Part shown: piece after piece, positions 52,563 to 61,674 of the stretch | Position numbering within the stretch: the first letter of the stretch is position 1 | How the letters are laid out: each line of letters begins with the position of its first letter | From: Segatella copri | Lineage (GTDB): Bacteria; Bacteroidota; Bacteroidia; Bacteroidales; Bacteroidaceae | Reading direction: 5' to 3' | NCBI RefSeq assembly: GCF_949820605.1 | Contig: NZ_CATKVU010000006.1 | Location: forward strand, 2,305,001-2,369,000 | Length of the DNA stretch: 64,000 nucleotides | Translations under genes and position numbers: made by a program | Notes under the pieces: model-generated | Seen by the model: the letters and a program-made list of their open reading frames with translations, nothing else | Databases searched by the model: none | What the model was told of the DNA's origin: nothing

Positions 52563-52593
52563 TAAAAAAGACATCAACTAAAAAGTTGATGTC
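52563..52593 (-). terminator. Terminator of the tRNA gene
   Basis: On the minus strand GACATCAACT (complement of 52584-52593), a 4-base loop, AGTTGATGTC and then six T. Confidence 0.8.
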
Positions 52594-52603
52594 TCTCATC
52601 TTG

Positions 52604-52677
52604 TAGCGGGAGGGGGCCACGATCCCTCGACCTCCGGATTATGAATCCGACGCTCTAACCAGCTGAGCTATCCCGCC
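52604..52677 (-). tRNA. tRNA with CAT anticodon (tRNA-Met)
   Basis: On the minus strand the 74 bases begin GGCGGGATAGCTCAGCTGG and end CTCCCGCTA. The acceptor stem GGCGGGA/TCCCGCT has one wobble, the D arm is normal, and the anticodon stem-loop GGATTCATAATCC gives CAT. The T arm is weaker than usual by eye. CCA is not encoded. CAT could be elongator Met or lysidine-modified Ile; elongator Met is favoured. A terminator follows directly. Confidence 0.88.
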
Positions 52678-52937
52678 ATCCAAGCAATTGATTTCTCATT
52701 TGCGGGTGCAAAGGTAATACATTTATTTGAATTGAACAAATTTTTCGGCAGAAATTTTCAAAAAAAGTTTTATTTTCTCATTTTTCTCACATTCCAGCCT
52801 CTCTTTCACCTAATTATATATATAAAAAAAACGAAAAATAAAGGTTTTCTTATTTTTTTATATTACCTTTGCACGCTGAATAACAGACCTGCCATTATTT
52901 TAAATAAAGAAAAGGTCTGAAACAACAGAATATTGAA

Positions 52938-54836
52938 ATGCTTAGAATTAAGAAATTAGACATATTTATTGCCAAGCAGTTTGGTCTCCTTTTCATGGGA
53001 ACTTTCTTCATCTGCCAGTTTGTGCTGATGATGCAGTTCTTATGGAGATATATTGATGATCTCATCGGTAAGGGACTCACGATGGACGTGATGGCTCAAT
53101 TTTTCTGGTACATGGGTCTGATGCTCGTACCACAGGCCCTGCCTTTGGCTATTCTCCTGTCTTCACTCATGACGTTCGGTAATCTCGGCGAGAGTTCGGA
53201 ACTTACAGCCATCAAGGCTGCCGGCATTTCACTGATGCAAGCTTTCCGCTCACTCATTGTCATCACCATCATCATCATGTTTGGCTCATTCTATTTCCAG
53301 AACAATGTGGGACCTAAGTCGAACATGAAACTGGCACAACTTCTGATTTCCATGAAACAGAAAAGCCCGGAACTAGAAATTCCTGAAGGAATCTTCTATG
53401 ATGGTATTCCAAACTGCAACCTTTATGTGCAGAAGAAGGATTTGAAAACCGGAAAGCTTTACGGCATCATGATTTACCGCATGACCGACAGCTATGAAGA
53501 TGCCGCAATCATATTGGCAGACTCTGGCATGCTCCAGAGTACAGCAGAAAAGAAGCATCTTGTTCTGAGCCTCTACAGCGGAGAATGGTTTGAGAACATG
53601 CAAAGCAGCGCACTTGCCAATACTGCTGCCGTACCATACAGACGAGAGACTTTCGTTTCCAAGAAAATCATTCTCGACTTTGATGGAGACTTCAGTATGA
53701 CCGATGCAGCTTCGCTTTCAGGAAATGCAAAGGGTAAAAGTCTGGAGAAAATCAACCACGACATCGATTCGCTCAACCAATTATATGATTCAATCGGAAG
53801 AATCTACCTGAACGAAGCCAACGTGAGATTCTATGGAGGTGTACAGCGCATCAACAAGAAGGACTCTCTCAAAGAAATCAAGAAGGGCGAAAAACTCAAT
53901 TTCGACACCTTATATAATAAGTTGCCACAGGACAAGAAACTCATGGCGGTAAACCAGGCACAGTCTACCGTGCAACAGGAGCTTTCTGACCTTGATTTCA
54001 AAGCGATGTCAACGAGCGATGCAGACTACATGATAAGACAGCACAAGATTGAGGCGATCAACAAGTTCACCCTAGCCCTTTCGTGTCTCATCTTCTTCTT
54101 TATCGGAGCGCCATTAGGAGCCATCATCCGAAAAGGAGGACTGGGTTTCCCTGTCGTCATCTCCGTACTTGTATTCATCGTCTTCTTTATCCTCGACAAT
54201 ACAGGATACAGAATGTCAAGAAGCGGAATGTGGGCCATCTGGTTCGGAAAAGGTCTTGCACCGGCAGTATTAACACCTTTGGCTATCTTCGTAACCTATA
54301 AGGCAACCAATGACTCTTCCGTATTCAATATGGATGTTTACAAAGAGCTCTTCATGAAACTGCTCGGTTTACGACAGAAACGCCATTACTTCGGCAAGGA
54401 AGTTATCATCACCGACCCGGATTATCAGACGGATGCAGAGAAACTGGAAAGAATAAACCAAGACATCACCTTATATAACAAGGAACACAAACTGGTTCAT
54501 CTTCCAAACTTCATCAATGTATTCTTCAAATACGAGCCTGATCATGAGATAGAAAGAATCAATGCAGAATTGGAAGAGGTGATAGAAGATTTGACCAACA
54601 CCGCCAACAAGTATATCCTGCACGACATGAACCAATATCCGGTTCTTTCTGTCAAGGCACATACACGCCCATTCGAGCGGAAATGGCTCAACATCATTGC
54701 AGCCATCATTTTCCCAGTGGGCACACTGCTATATTTGAGAATGTGGCGATTCCGACTGCGCTTGTTCCGTGACCTCAAGGTCGTCAGTCAGACCAATACG
54801 GACATCATCCATCGGATTAAAGAACAGAAAAAGTAA
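52938..54836 (+). CDS. LptF/LptG-family permease (YjgP/YjgQ)
   Basis: This 632-residue inner-membrane protein has helices at about 12-34 (FIAKQFGLLFMGTFFICQFVLM), 50-75 and 97-115, and then a large periplasmic beta-jellyroll domain (about 120-370). Further helices lie at about 370-470 (ALSCLIFFFIGAPLGAIIRKGGLG, GFPVVISVLVFIVFFILDN), with a late helix near 600. It extracts lipopolysaccharide from the inner membrane together with LptB. The extra 130-residue cytoplasmic region (about 470-595) before the last helix is longer than in E. coli LptF/G and is common in Bacteroidota (inference). A -7 box TACCTTTG is at 52864-52871. The 260 bases upstream are AT-rich without a gene. Confidence 0.9.
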   Translation: MLRIKKLDIFIAKQFGLLFMGTFFICQFVLMMQFLWRYIDDLIGKGLTMDVMAQFFWYMGLMLVPQALPLAILLSSLMTFGNLGESSELTAIKAAGISLMQAFRSLIVITIIIMFGSFYFQNNVGPKSNMKLAQLLISMKQKSPELEIPEGIFYDGIPNCNLYVQKKDLKTGKLYGIMIYRMTDSYEDAAIILADSGMLQSTAEKKHLVLSLYSGEWFENMQSSALANTAAVPYRRETFVSKKIILDFDGDFSMTDAASLSGNAKGKSLEKINHDIDSLNQLYDSIGRIYLNEANVRFYGGVQRINKKDSLKEIKKGEKLNFDTLYNKLPQDKKLMAVNQAQSTVQQELSDLDFKAMSTSDADYMIRQHKIEAINKFTLALSCLIFFFIGAPLGAIIRKGGLGFPVVISVLVFIVFFILDNTGYRMSRSGMWAIWFGKGLAPAVLTPLAIFVTYKATNDSSVFNMDVYKELFMKLLGLRQKRHYFGKEVIITDPDYQTDAEKLERINQDITLYNKEHKLVHLPNFINVFFKYEPDHEIERINAELEEVIEDLTNTANKYILHDMNQYPVLSVKAHTRPFERKWLNIIAAIIFPVGTLLYLRMWRFRLRLFRDLKVVSQTNTDIIHRIKEQKK

Positions 54837-54864
54837 AATGTAACTATATAAAAAGGTATCAAAC

Positions 54865-56076
54865 ATGTCAGAAATCAAATTAAATAGCATCGAAGATGCA
54901 GTAAAAGACTTCAAGGAAGGAAAGTTCGTCATTGTTGTTGATGACGAAGACCGCGAAAACGAAGGCGACCTCATCATCGCCGCAGAGAAGATAGACGCAG
55001 AAAAAGTAAACTTCATGCTGAAACACGCAAGAGGTGTACTCTGCGCCCCTATCACCCTGAGCCGCTGCGATGAACTCGACTTGCCTCATCAGGTTTCAGA
55101 GAACACCTCTGTATTAGGAACACCATTCACCATAACCGTAGATAAACTGGAAGGCTGCTCTACCGGTGTTTCTGCACACGACCGTGCCGAAACCATCAAA
55201 GCACTTGCCGATCCGAATTCTACCCCACAGACTTTCGGCAGACCGGGTCACATCAATCCGCTCTACGCACAAGATAACGGAGTATTAAGAAGAAGCGGAC
55301 ATACAGAAGCAGCCATCGATCTTTGTAAAATGGCAGGCCTCTATCCAGCAGGCGCACTTATGGAAATCATGAATGAAGACGGCACCATGGCACGCCTGCC
55401 AGAACTGATGAAGATGGCACAGGAATGGAACCTCAAGGTTATTTCTATTAAAGACATGATAGAATACCGACTCAAGAAAGAATCACTCATCGAAGTGGGC
55501 GAAGAGGTTGATATGCCTACAGAATACGGCCACTTCCGCCTTATTCCGTTCCGCCAGTCTAGCAATGGTCTGGAACACATGGCACTCATCAAGGGAGAAT
55601 GGAAAGAAGACGAGCCTATCCTGGTCCGTGTTCACTCTTCTTGCGCTACTGGCGACATTCTGGGCAGCAAGCGTTGTGACTGCGGTCAGCAGCTCCACAA
55701 GGCCATGCAAATGATAGACGAGGCAGGAAAGGGAGTTGTTGTCTACATGCAGCAGGAAGGACGCGGCATCGGTCTGATGAACAAGATTGCAGCCTACAAG
55801 CTTCAGGAAGAAGGCTACGATACCGTTGACGCCAATACCCATCTCGGTTTCAAGCCAGACGAGCGCGACTATGGTTGCGGTGCACAGATGCTCCGCCACC
55901 TCGGTGTGCACAAAATGCGTCTGCTCACCAACAATCCGGTAAAGCGCGTAGGTCTCGAAGCATACGGTTTGGAAATCGTAGAAAATGTACCTATCGAAGT
56001 TGTGCCAAACAAGTACAATGAGCGTTATCTCAAGACCAAGAGAGACCGCATGGGGCATACTTTGCACCTCGGATAA
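54865..56076 (+). CDS. ribBA: Bifunctional 3,4-dihydroxy-2-butanone-4-phosphate synthase / GTP cyclohydrolase II
   Basis: This 403-residue protein starts both branches of riboflavin synthesis. The N-terminal RibB half (about 1-200) has [18 protein letters not shown] (acidic loop) and [19 protein letters not shown]. The C-terminal RibA half (about 205-403) has [24 protein letters not shown] with the zinc-binding Cys residues, [17 protein letters not shown], and [13 protein letters not shown]. It lies 28 bases after the Lpt permease gene, probably in the same transcript. No FMN riboswitch was seen in that gap. Confidence 0.97.
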   Translation: MSEIKLNSIEDAVKDFKEGKFVIVVDDEDRENEGDLIIAAEKIDAEKVNFMLKHARGVLCAPITLSRCDELDLPHQVSENTSVLGTPFTITVDKLEGCSTGVSAHDRAETIKALADPNSTPQTFGRPGHINPLYAQDNGVLRRSGHTEAAIDLCKMAGLYPAGALMEIMNEDGTMARLPELMKMAQEWNLKVISIKDMIEYRLKKESLIEVGEEVDMPTEYGHFRLIPFRQSSNGLEHMALIKGEWKEDEPILVRVHSSCATGDILGSKRCDCGQQLHKAMQMIDEAGKGVVVYMQQEGRGIGLMNKIAAYKLQEEGYDTVDANTHLGFKPDERDYGCGAQMLRHLGVHKMRLLTNNPVKRVGLEAYGLEIVENVPIEVVPNKYNERYLKTKRDRMGHTLHLG

Positions 56077-56126
56077 TAAAATTATGTTATTATTTCAATA
56101 CAAAACATGAAATAATGCTCAATTTT

Positions 56127-56158
56127 CTTCCGAAAAAGAAATAATTTGCTTACTTTTG
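56127..56158 (+). promoter_or_regulatory. Promoter of the aminotransferase gene
   Basis: CTTC (56127-56130), 20 bases, then TACTTTTG (56151-56158). The box overlaps the upstream in-frame ATG at 56156, so the start at 56189 is used. Confidence 0.6.
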
Positions 56159-56188
56159 CACACGATAAACAAATATAAGAATAAAATT

Positions 56189-57382
56189 ATGGCACAATTA
56201 TCTGATCGTTTAAACAGATTGGCACCTTCAGCAACGCTGGCGATGTCACAGAAGAGTAGTGAAATGAAAGTTCAAGGTATTGATGTAATCAACATGAGCG
56301 TAGGTGAACCAGACTTCAACACTCCTGACAATATTAAACAGGCAGCAAAGAAGGCTATTGACGAGAACTATTCCCGTTATTCACCAGTACCAGGTTATCC
56401 TGACTTGCGAAAAGCAATTGTAGCCAAATTAAAGAACGAGAATGGTTTGGAGTACACTACCAATGAAGTAATCGTTGGTACTGGTGGTAAACAGTGCGTC
56501 TGCAACGCAGTATTGGCACTCGTAAATCCAGGCGACGAGGTTATCATTCCTGCACCATATTGGGTAAGTTATCCACAGATGGTGAAATTGGCAGGAGGTA
56601 CTCCGGTCATTGTGAATGCCGGTTTCGACCAGGACTTTAAGATGACAGCAGAGCAGTTGGAGAATGCCATTACAGAGAAGACCAAGATGCTCATTCTCTG
56701 TTCTCCAAGCAACCCTACCGGTAGCGTATACTCTAAGGAAGAACTGGCTGCACTGGCAGAGGTACTCAAGAAGCATCCTGAAGTATTTGTGTTGGCAGAT
56801 GAAATCTACGAACACATCAACTATATCGGCAAGCACCACAGCATTGCTCAGGAACCGGGCATGAAGGAGCAGGTTATCATTGCCAATGGTGTATCTAAGG
56901 CTTACGCCATGACAGGATGGAGAATCGGTTTCCTGGCTGGTCCGGAATGGATCATCAAGGGTTGCAACAAGCTCCAGGGACAGTATACCAGCGGTACATG
57001 TTCTGTAAGCCAGAAGGCAGCAGAAGCAGCCTACACACTCGACCAGAGTGCAGTAGAGGAAATGCGCGTAGCTTTCGAGCGCCGACGCAACCTGATTGTA
57101 AAGTTGGCTAAAGAGGTTCCAGGCCTTGAGGTAAACATGCCACAGGGTGCCTTCTATCTCTTCCCTAAGTGCAACAGCTACTTTGGCAAGAGCAATGGTG
57201 TGAAGACCATCAACAACTCAACTGATTTTGCCATGTACCTTCTCGAGGAAGCACATGTAGCCACCGTAGGTGGTGACGCATTCGGTGATCCAGACTGTTT
57301 CCGCATGAGCTATGCAACAAGCGACGAGAACATCGTTGAAGCTATCAAACGCATCAAAGAAGCTTTGGGTAAGTTGAAATAA
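56189..57382 (+). CDS. Class I pyridoxal-phosphate aminotransferase (aspartate aminotransferase type)
   Basis: This enzyme of 397 residues has the family motifs INMSVGEPDFNTPDNIKQAA (about 34-53), YSPVPGYPDLRKAI, TGGKQCVCNAV, SPSNPTGSVYSKEEL (about 170-184), VLADEIYEHINY (about 200-211), and VSKAYAMTGWRIGF, which contains the PLP lysine (about 234-247). The substrate is probably aspartate/oxoglutarate (Ib-type AspC), though prephenate is possible. It is cytoplasmic. A terminator-like hairpin follows and separates it from the ton operon. Confidence 0.93.
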   Translation: MAQLSDRLNRLAPSATLAMSQKSSEMKVQGIDVINMSVGEPDFNTPDNIKQAAKKAIDENYSRYSPVPGYPDLRKAIVAKLKNENGLEYTTNEVIVGTGGKQCVCNAVLALVNPGDEVIIPAPYWVSYPQMVKLAGGTPVIVNAGFDQDFKMTAEQLENAITEKTKMLILCSPSNPTGSVYSKEELAALAEVLKKHPEVFVLADEIYEHINYIGKHHSIAQEPGMKEQVIIANGVSKAYAMTGWRIGFLAGPEWIIKGCNKLQGQYTSGTCSVSQKAAEAAYTLDQSAVEEMRVAFERRRNLIVKLAKEVPGLEVNMPQGAFYLFPKCNSYFGKSNGVKTINNSTDFAMYLLEEAHVATVGGDAFGDPDCFRMSYATSDENIVEAIKRIKEALGKLK

Positions 57383-57428
57383 AAATGGCTTAAACACCAT
57401 GTTCAAGGGGCAAAATGTAAGAAAAATG

Positions 57429-57461
57429 CGAGATATTGGTATAAAATAAGCCAATATCTCG
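57429..57461 (+). terminator. Terminator after the aminotransferase gene
   Basis: CGAGATATTGG (57429-57439) and CCAATATCTCG (57451-57461) form an 11-base-pair stem, followed by TTAAAACTT. The T run is weak. Confidence 0.6.
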
Positions 57462-57635
57462 TTAAAACTTCTTAATTAGGCTGATAGTAAACTTTAATTT
57501 ATTATCTTTGCCAATGCAAAATAGATAACCCAACTGTGTTTATTGACAAACGACACATTCAAGGTCTACGAAGCGAGAAAGAAAAAAGAAAATATTAATA
57601 ATTTATTAACTAATAATTTAAAAAAAAGTAAAATT

Positions 57636-58472
57636 ATGGCAACTACAAAACAAGCAGCCCCAGCTAAGAAGTCTGAGGGCTTTCAGGGAGTAAGAGGCGC
57701 ATTCTGGATCATCGTGGTATGTGCTATCATCGCATTCACATTGTTCTTCACATGGTTCGGTAACGACATGCACTTCCAGGATCCAGGTGTACAGGATCAC
57801 CCAGCAGACATTTGGGGTACTATCTACAAAGGTGGTGTAATCGTACCAGTTATCCACACATTGTTGCTCACAGTGTTGGCTATGACAATCGAGCGTTGGT
57901 TGGCTCTTAAGACCGCTACAGGTAAAGGTGCTCTTCCTAAGTTCGTTGCAAACATTAAGGCAGCTTTGAACGCAAATGATTTCGCTAAGGCTGAGCAGCT
58001 CTGCAACAAGCAGCGCGGTACAGTAGCTAACGTTGTTATGGCTTCTTTGAACGCTTACAAGTCTATGGAGTCAGGTGCTAACGCATCTTTGAAGAAGGCT
58101 CAGAAGGTAGCTAAGATCCAGCAGGCTCACGAGGAGGCAACTCAGTTGGAGATGCCAACTTTGACAATGAACTTGCCTATCATCGCTACAATCGTAACAC
58201 TTGGTACTTTGACAGGTCTTCTCGGTACTGTAACCGGTATGATCAAGTCATTCCAGGCCATGGGTGAAGGTGGTGGCGCTGACTCAGCAGCACTTTCTGT
58301 AGGTATTTCTGAGGCGTTGATCAACACCGCATTCGGTATCTTGACATCATGGTGTGCCGTTGTATCTTACAACACATTCACCAACAAGGTAGATAAGTTG
58401 ACATACGCACTCGACGAGGTAGGTTACTCAATTGCTCAGACATACGAAGCTAACCACGCAGAAGAGGCTTAA
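57636..58472 (+). CDS. exbB: MotA/TolQ/ExbB proton channel protein
   Basis: This inner-membrane protein of 278 residues has helices at about 22-42 (AFWIIVVCAIIAFTLFFTWF), 70-90 (GGVIVPVIHTLLLTVLAMTIE), and 180-200 and 220-250 (LPIIATIVTLGTLTGLLGTVTGMIKSFQAMGEGGG, the TolQ/ExbB core). It forms the proton channel that drives TonB. It has one more N-terminal helix than the E. coli protein. ATG 57636 (MATTKQAAP) is preferred, as upstream sequence is leader-like; the -7 box TATCTTTG is at 57503-57510. It heads the operon exbB-exbD-exbD-tonB. Confidence 0.95.
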   Translation: MATTKQAAPAKKSEGFQGVRGAFWIIVVCAIIAFTLFFTWFGNDMHFQDPGVQDHPADIWGTIYKGGVIVPVIHTLLLTVLAMTIERWLALKTATGKGALPKFVANIKAALNANDFAKAEQLCNKQRGTVANVVMASLNAYKSMESGANASLKKAQKVAKIQQAHEEATQLEMPTLTMNLPIIATIVTLGTLTGLLGTVTGMIKSFQAMGEGGGADSAALSVGISEALINTAFGILTSWCAVVSYNTFTNKVDKLTYALDEVGYSIAQTYEANHAEEA

Positions 58473-58502
58473 TTTTTGCTAACCCTTTAAAATTTTATCG
58501 CT

Positions 58503-59147
58503 ATGGGTAAAGTAAAAATTAAGAAGAGTGACATCTGGATCGACATGACGCCTATGTCAGACGTTATGACCCTGCTGCTTACCTTCTTCATGCTCACCTC
58601 TACTTTCGTAAAGAATGAGCCAGTTAAGGTAAATACACCAGGTTCTGTGTCTGAGATTAAGGTGCCAGAGAACGGTGTCTTGACCATCTTGGTTAGTCCT
58701 CAAAAGGACAAGGCTGGTAATCCTACCGGCGAGGGCCAAGTATTTATGAGTATTGATAATACTGATCAGTTGGGAGCTACACTGAGCACAATGACAGGAG
58801 CATTCGGCGTGTCATTGAGCCCAAAACAGATTGAGACATTCAAGAGCGAAGGTACGTTCGGCGTACCTATGGGCGACTTGAGTACTTATCTGACAATGAA
58901 CGCTTCTAAGCGTCCACAGTATCTCCAGACTAAAGGTATTCCTCTCGACAGTATTAAGGGCGGTATGAGCGAGTTCCAGCAGTGGGTTGACGCAGCTCGT
59001 AACGTAAACGAAGACATCAAGATTGCCCTCAAGGCAGATGCTTCTACACCTTACAAGACCGTTAAGAGAGTGATGAACGAACTCCAGGATATGGACGAGA
59101 GTCATTACTATATGATTACACAGTTAAAACAACAGGGGGACGAATAA
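58503..59147 (+). CDS. exbD: ExbD/TolR biopolymer transport protein (1)
   Basis: This 214-residue protein has one N-terminal membrane helix. IWIDMTPMSDVMTLLLTFFMLTSTF (about 10-34) contains the conserved proton-binding Asp in the SDVM segment, followed by a periplasmic domain. Together with ExbB and the second ExbD it couples the proton gradient to TonB. It lies 30 bases after exbB and abuts the second exbD gene. Confidence 0.93.
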   Translation: MGKVKIKKSDIWIDMTPMSDVMTLLLTFFMLTSTFVKNEPVKVNTPGSVSEIKVPENGVLTILVSPQKDKAGNPTGEGQVFMSIDNTDQLGATLSTMTGAFGVSLSPKQIETFKSEGTFGVPMGDLSTYLTMNASKRPQYLQTKGIPLDSIKGGMSEFQQWVDAARNVNEDIKIALKADASTPYKTVKRVMNELQDMDESHYYMITQLKQQGDE

Positions 59148-59795
59148 ATGGCAAAGAAAGAAAGCAAACAAAAGAAAATGAATGTCCGCGTAGACTTTAC
59201 GCCTATGGTGGATATGCTCATGCTGCTTATCACGTTCTTCATGCTGTGTACATCTTTGAGCAAACCTCAGACTATGGAGCTGACTATGCCAAGTAATGAT
59301 GAGAATACTCAAGAAAATCAGAAGAACGAAGCTAAGGCTTCTGAAACTGTGACACTCTACGTAACAGCAGATAACAAGATTTATTATGGTGCTGGTATTC
59401 CTAAGTACGATGATCCAACATGGATCAAGGAGACTACATGGGGTAGCCAGGGCATCCGTAAGGTCTTGAGAGAACACGCTACAGAAAACGGCACACGCCC
59501 TGTAGAAAGAATCGCACTTGCTGTCAAGGAGTTGAACATGGACCGTCAGAAGAATCCTAAGCAGTATCCTGATAGCATCTATCAGAAGAAGTTGAGCGAT
59601 TTGAAGGCTGGTAACTTGAAGGACGGAAAGATTCCTACTCTTACTATCGTCATCAAGCCTACAGATAATGCTTCATATAAGAATATGGTTGATGCACTCG
59701 ATGAAATGCAGATTTTGAACATTGGTACGTATGTCATCGATAAGATTAACGGAGACGATGAGAAGCTTCTCAAGTCTAGAAACGTTAAGATGTAA
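59148..59795 (+). CDS. exbD: ExbD/TolR biopolymer transport protein (2)
   Basis: This 215-residue protein has a single helix, VDFTPMVDMLMLLITFFMLCTSL (about 14-36), with the conserved Asp in MVDML, and a periplasmic domain with GAGIPKYDDPTWIKETTWG. The start codon directly follows the stop of the first exbD gene, so the two are translationally coupled. Two different ExbD proteins per operon are common in Bacteroidota. Confidence 0.93.
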   Translation: MAKKESKQKKMNVRVDFTPMVDMLMLLITFFMLCTSLSKPQTMELTMPSNDENTQENQKNEAKASETVTLYVTADNKIYYGAGIPKYDDPTWIKETTWGSQGIRKVLREHATENGTRPVERIALAVKELNMDRQKNPKQYPDSIYQKKLSDLKAGNLKDGKIPTLTIVIKPTDNASYKNMVDALDEMQILNIGTYVIDKINGDDEKLLKSRNVKM

Positions 59796-59826
59796 GATGT
59801 GTACTAACAATTAAAACAAGAAAGAA

Positions 59827-60675
59827 ATGGCAAAAATTGATCTTTACGATCCTAAATGGGTCGATATGGTTTTCGCCGGAAAGAACAAGGAGTATGGTGC
59901 ATACCAGCTCCGTAAGGGTACTTCTGGCAGAAACATCAAGGCTCTGCTTATCTTGGTCATTGCTGCAGCTCTCGTGGGTGGTTTTTTAGCTTGGAAGGTT
60001 ATTGAACAGAAACAGGCTGAAGAGCAGCAAGCATATATGGAAGCTATGGAGTTGGCTAAACTCCAGCAGCAGGCTAAGAAGGAAGAAAAGAAGAAGGAGC
60101 CAGTGAAGCCTAAGGTTGAAATGAAAAAGGAGATTCCTGTGGCTCGCGAAACTCAGAAGTTTACCGCACCTGTCATTAAGAAGGATGAACTCGTAAAAGA
60201 GGAAAACCAGGTTAAGCAGATGGATAAACTGGATGACAAAGTTGCAGTCGGTACTGAAAACAAGGAAGGTGTGAAAGACCGTACAATTGAAGCTGTAAGA
60301 AATGATATTGCAGTGGCAGCTCCACCTCCACCACCAGCACCAAAACCTGAGGTTTCTACTAAGGTCTTCGACGTCGTAGAGGAGATGCCTTCATTCCCTG
60401 GTGGACAAGGCGCCCTGATGTCTTACCTTGCAAGCAACATCAAGTATCCTGTCGTTGCACAGGAAAATGGTGTACAGGGTCGTGTTATCGTATCATTCGT
60501 GGTAGAGCGTGATGGTTCTATCTCAGATGTTAAGGTAGCTCGTTCCGTAGACCCTTCACTTGACCGTGAAGCACAGCGTGTCGTTAAGAGCATGCCTAAG
60601 TGGAAACCAGGTAAGCAAAACGGTTCTGCTGTACGTGTTAAGTATACTGTACCAGTTGTATTTAGATTGCAGTAA
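59827..60675 (+). CDS. tonB: TonB energy transducer
   Basis: This 282-residue protein has a cytoplasmic start with KNKEYGAYQLRKG (Bacteroidota TonB type) and a membrane helix at about 38-57 (ALLILVIAAALVGGFLAWKV). A Lys/Glu/Pro-rich spacer (about 75-165, with PPPPPAPKPE) leads to the C-terminal TonB domain (about 190-282; YPVVAQENGVQGRVIVSFVV, VKSMPKWKPGKQNGSAVRVKYTVPVVFRL). It contacts TonB boxes of SusC and TonB-dependent receptors. It is 31 bases after exbD and 4 bases before the next gene. Confidence 0.95.
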   Translation: MAKIDLYDPKWVDMVFAGKNKEYGAYQLRKGTSGRNIKALLILVIAAALVGGFLAWKVIEQKQAEEQQAYMEAMELAKLQQQAKKEEKKKEPVKPKVEMKKEIPVARETQKFTAPVIKKDELVKEENQVKQMDKLDDKVAVGTENKEGVKDRTIEAVRNDIAVAAPPPPPAPKPEVSTKVFDVVEEMPSFPGGQGALMSYLASNIKYPVVAQENGVQGRVIVSFVVERDGSISDVKVARSVDPSLDREAQRVVKSMPKWKPGKQNGSAVRVKYTVPVVFRLQ

Positions 60676-60679
60676 TAGA

Positions 60680-61645
60680 ATGAAAAAAACATCTTATATT
60701 TTTTTAGGTATAGGATTAACAGTACTATCAATGGCTTTCTTCTCGTCATGTGGCGAGAAGAAAGCCAAAGATGGTAGAACTGATACTCCTACTTCAGGCA
60801 CAATTGAATTTGTGGCTGACGAGAGTTTGAGTCCTATCATTGACGAAGAAAGAAGTCAGTTTGAGTATGAGTTCCCAAAAGCTAAACTCAAGCCGAAGTA
60901 TACAGATGAAGTCACCGGACTTCAGATGATTAAAGATTTCAAAACAGCGCTTTTATTCACTACACGTAATTTGAAAGATAGTGAAATAGCCTACTTGAAG
61001 TCTAAAAGCAATGTAATTCCTTCTGTTTTCCCTATCGGTTACGATGGATTGGCATTTATTGTAAACAAGCAAAACAATGATACTTGTATTACGGTAAAAG
61101 ATATCAAACGTATCCTTACGGGTAAGGCAATTAAATGGAGTGATATTGTGAAAGGTTCAAAGAGAGGCGACATCGAAGTCATTTTCGATAATACCCGCTC
61201 TGCAACAACCAATTATGTAGTAGACTCTGTATTGCACGGAGCTAAAATGGGTGCAAAAATCATGGCCGCAAAAACTAGTAAAGAGGTTATCGACTATGTG
61301 GATCAGAACCCAGGCTCAATCGGTGTAATTGGATCTAACTGGCTCAACGACCGCCGTGATTCAACCAACACTACATTTAAGAAGAATATTCATGTCATGC
61401 GAGTATCTATCAAAGATGTGGCAACACCATATAACAGCTGGCAACCATATCAGGCATACTTGCTGGATGGAAGATATCCGTTCGTCAGAACATTATATGC
61501 AATTGTAGTTGACCCTCACAAGGCATTGCCTTGGAGCTTCGCAAACTACATTTCAGGTCCAAGAGGACAACTCATCCTGTTCAAGACCGGATTGCTTCCA
61601 TACAGAGGTGACATCACTATAAAGACCGTTAATGTAAAACGCTAA
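60680..61645 (+). CDS. PstS-like substrate-binding lipoprotein in the ton operon
   Basis: This lipoprotein of 321 residues has signal MKKTSYIFLGIGLTVLSMAFFSSC with the Cys at about 24. The body resembles PstS-type phosphate-binding proteins: GTIEFVADESLSPIIDEE, FPIGYDGLAFIVNKQN, ITVKDIKRILTGKAIKWSDI, DNTRSATTNYVVDSV, GSIGVIGSNW. No Pst permease genes are near. Position four bases after tonB suggests a link to the Ton complex or a shared control. ATG 60680 is chosen for the signal peptide. Phosphate binding is not shown. Confidence 0.85.
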   Translation: MKKTSYIFLGIGLTVLSMAFFSSCGEKKAKDGRTDTPTSGTIEFVADESLSPIIDEERSQFEYEFPKAKLKPKYTDEVTGLQMIKDFKTALLFTTRNLKDSEIAYLKSKSNVIPSVFPIGYDGLAFIVNKQNNDTCITVKDIKRILTGKAIKWSDIVKGSKRGDIEVIFDNTRSATTNYVVDSVLHGAKMGAKIMAAKTSKEVIDYVDQNPGSIGVIGSNWLNDRRDSTNTTFKKNIHVMRVSIKDVATPYNSWQPYQAYLLDGRYPFVRTLYAIVVDPHKALPWSFANYISGPRGQLILFKTGLLPYRGDITIKTVNVKR

Positions 61646-61674
61646 GAAAGAGACACATATAAAAAAATAGAATT

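Noticed and set aside
54837..54864. FMN riboswitch before ribBA
   Set aside because: The gap of 28 bases is far too short and holds no RFN-type conserved sequence.
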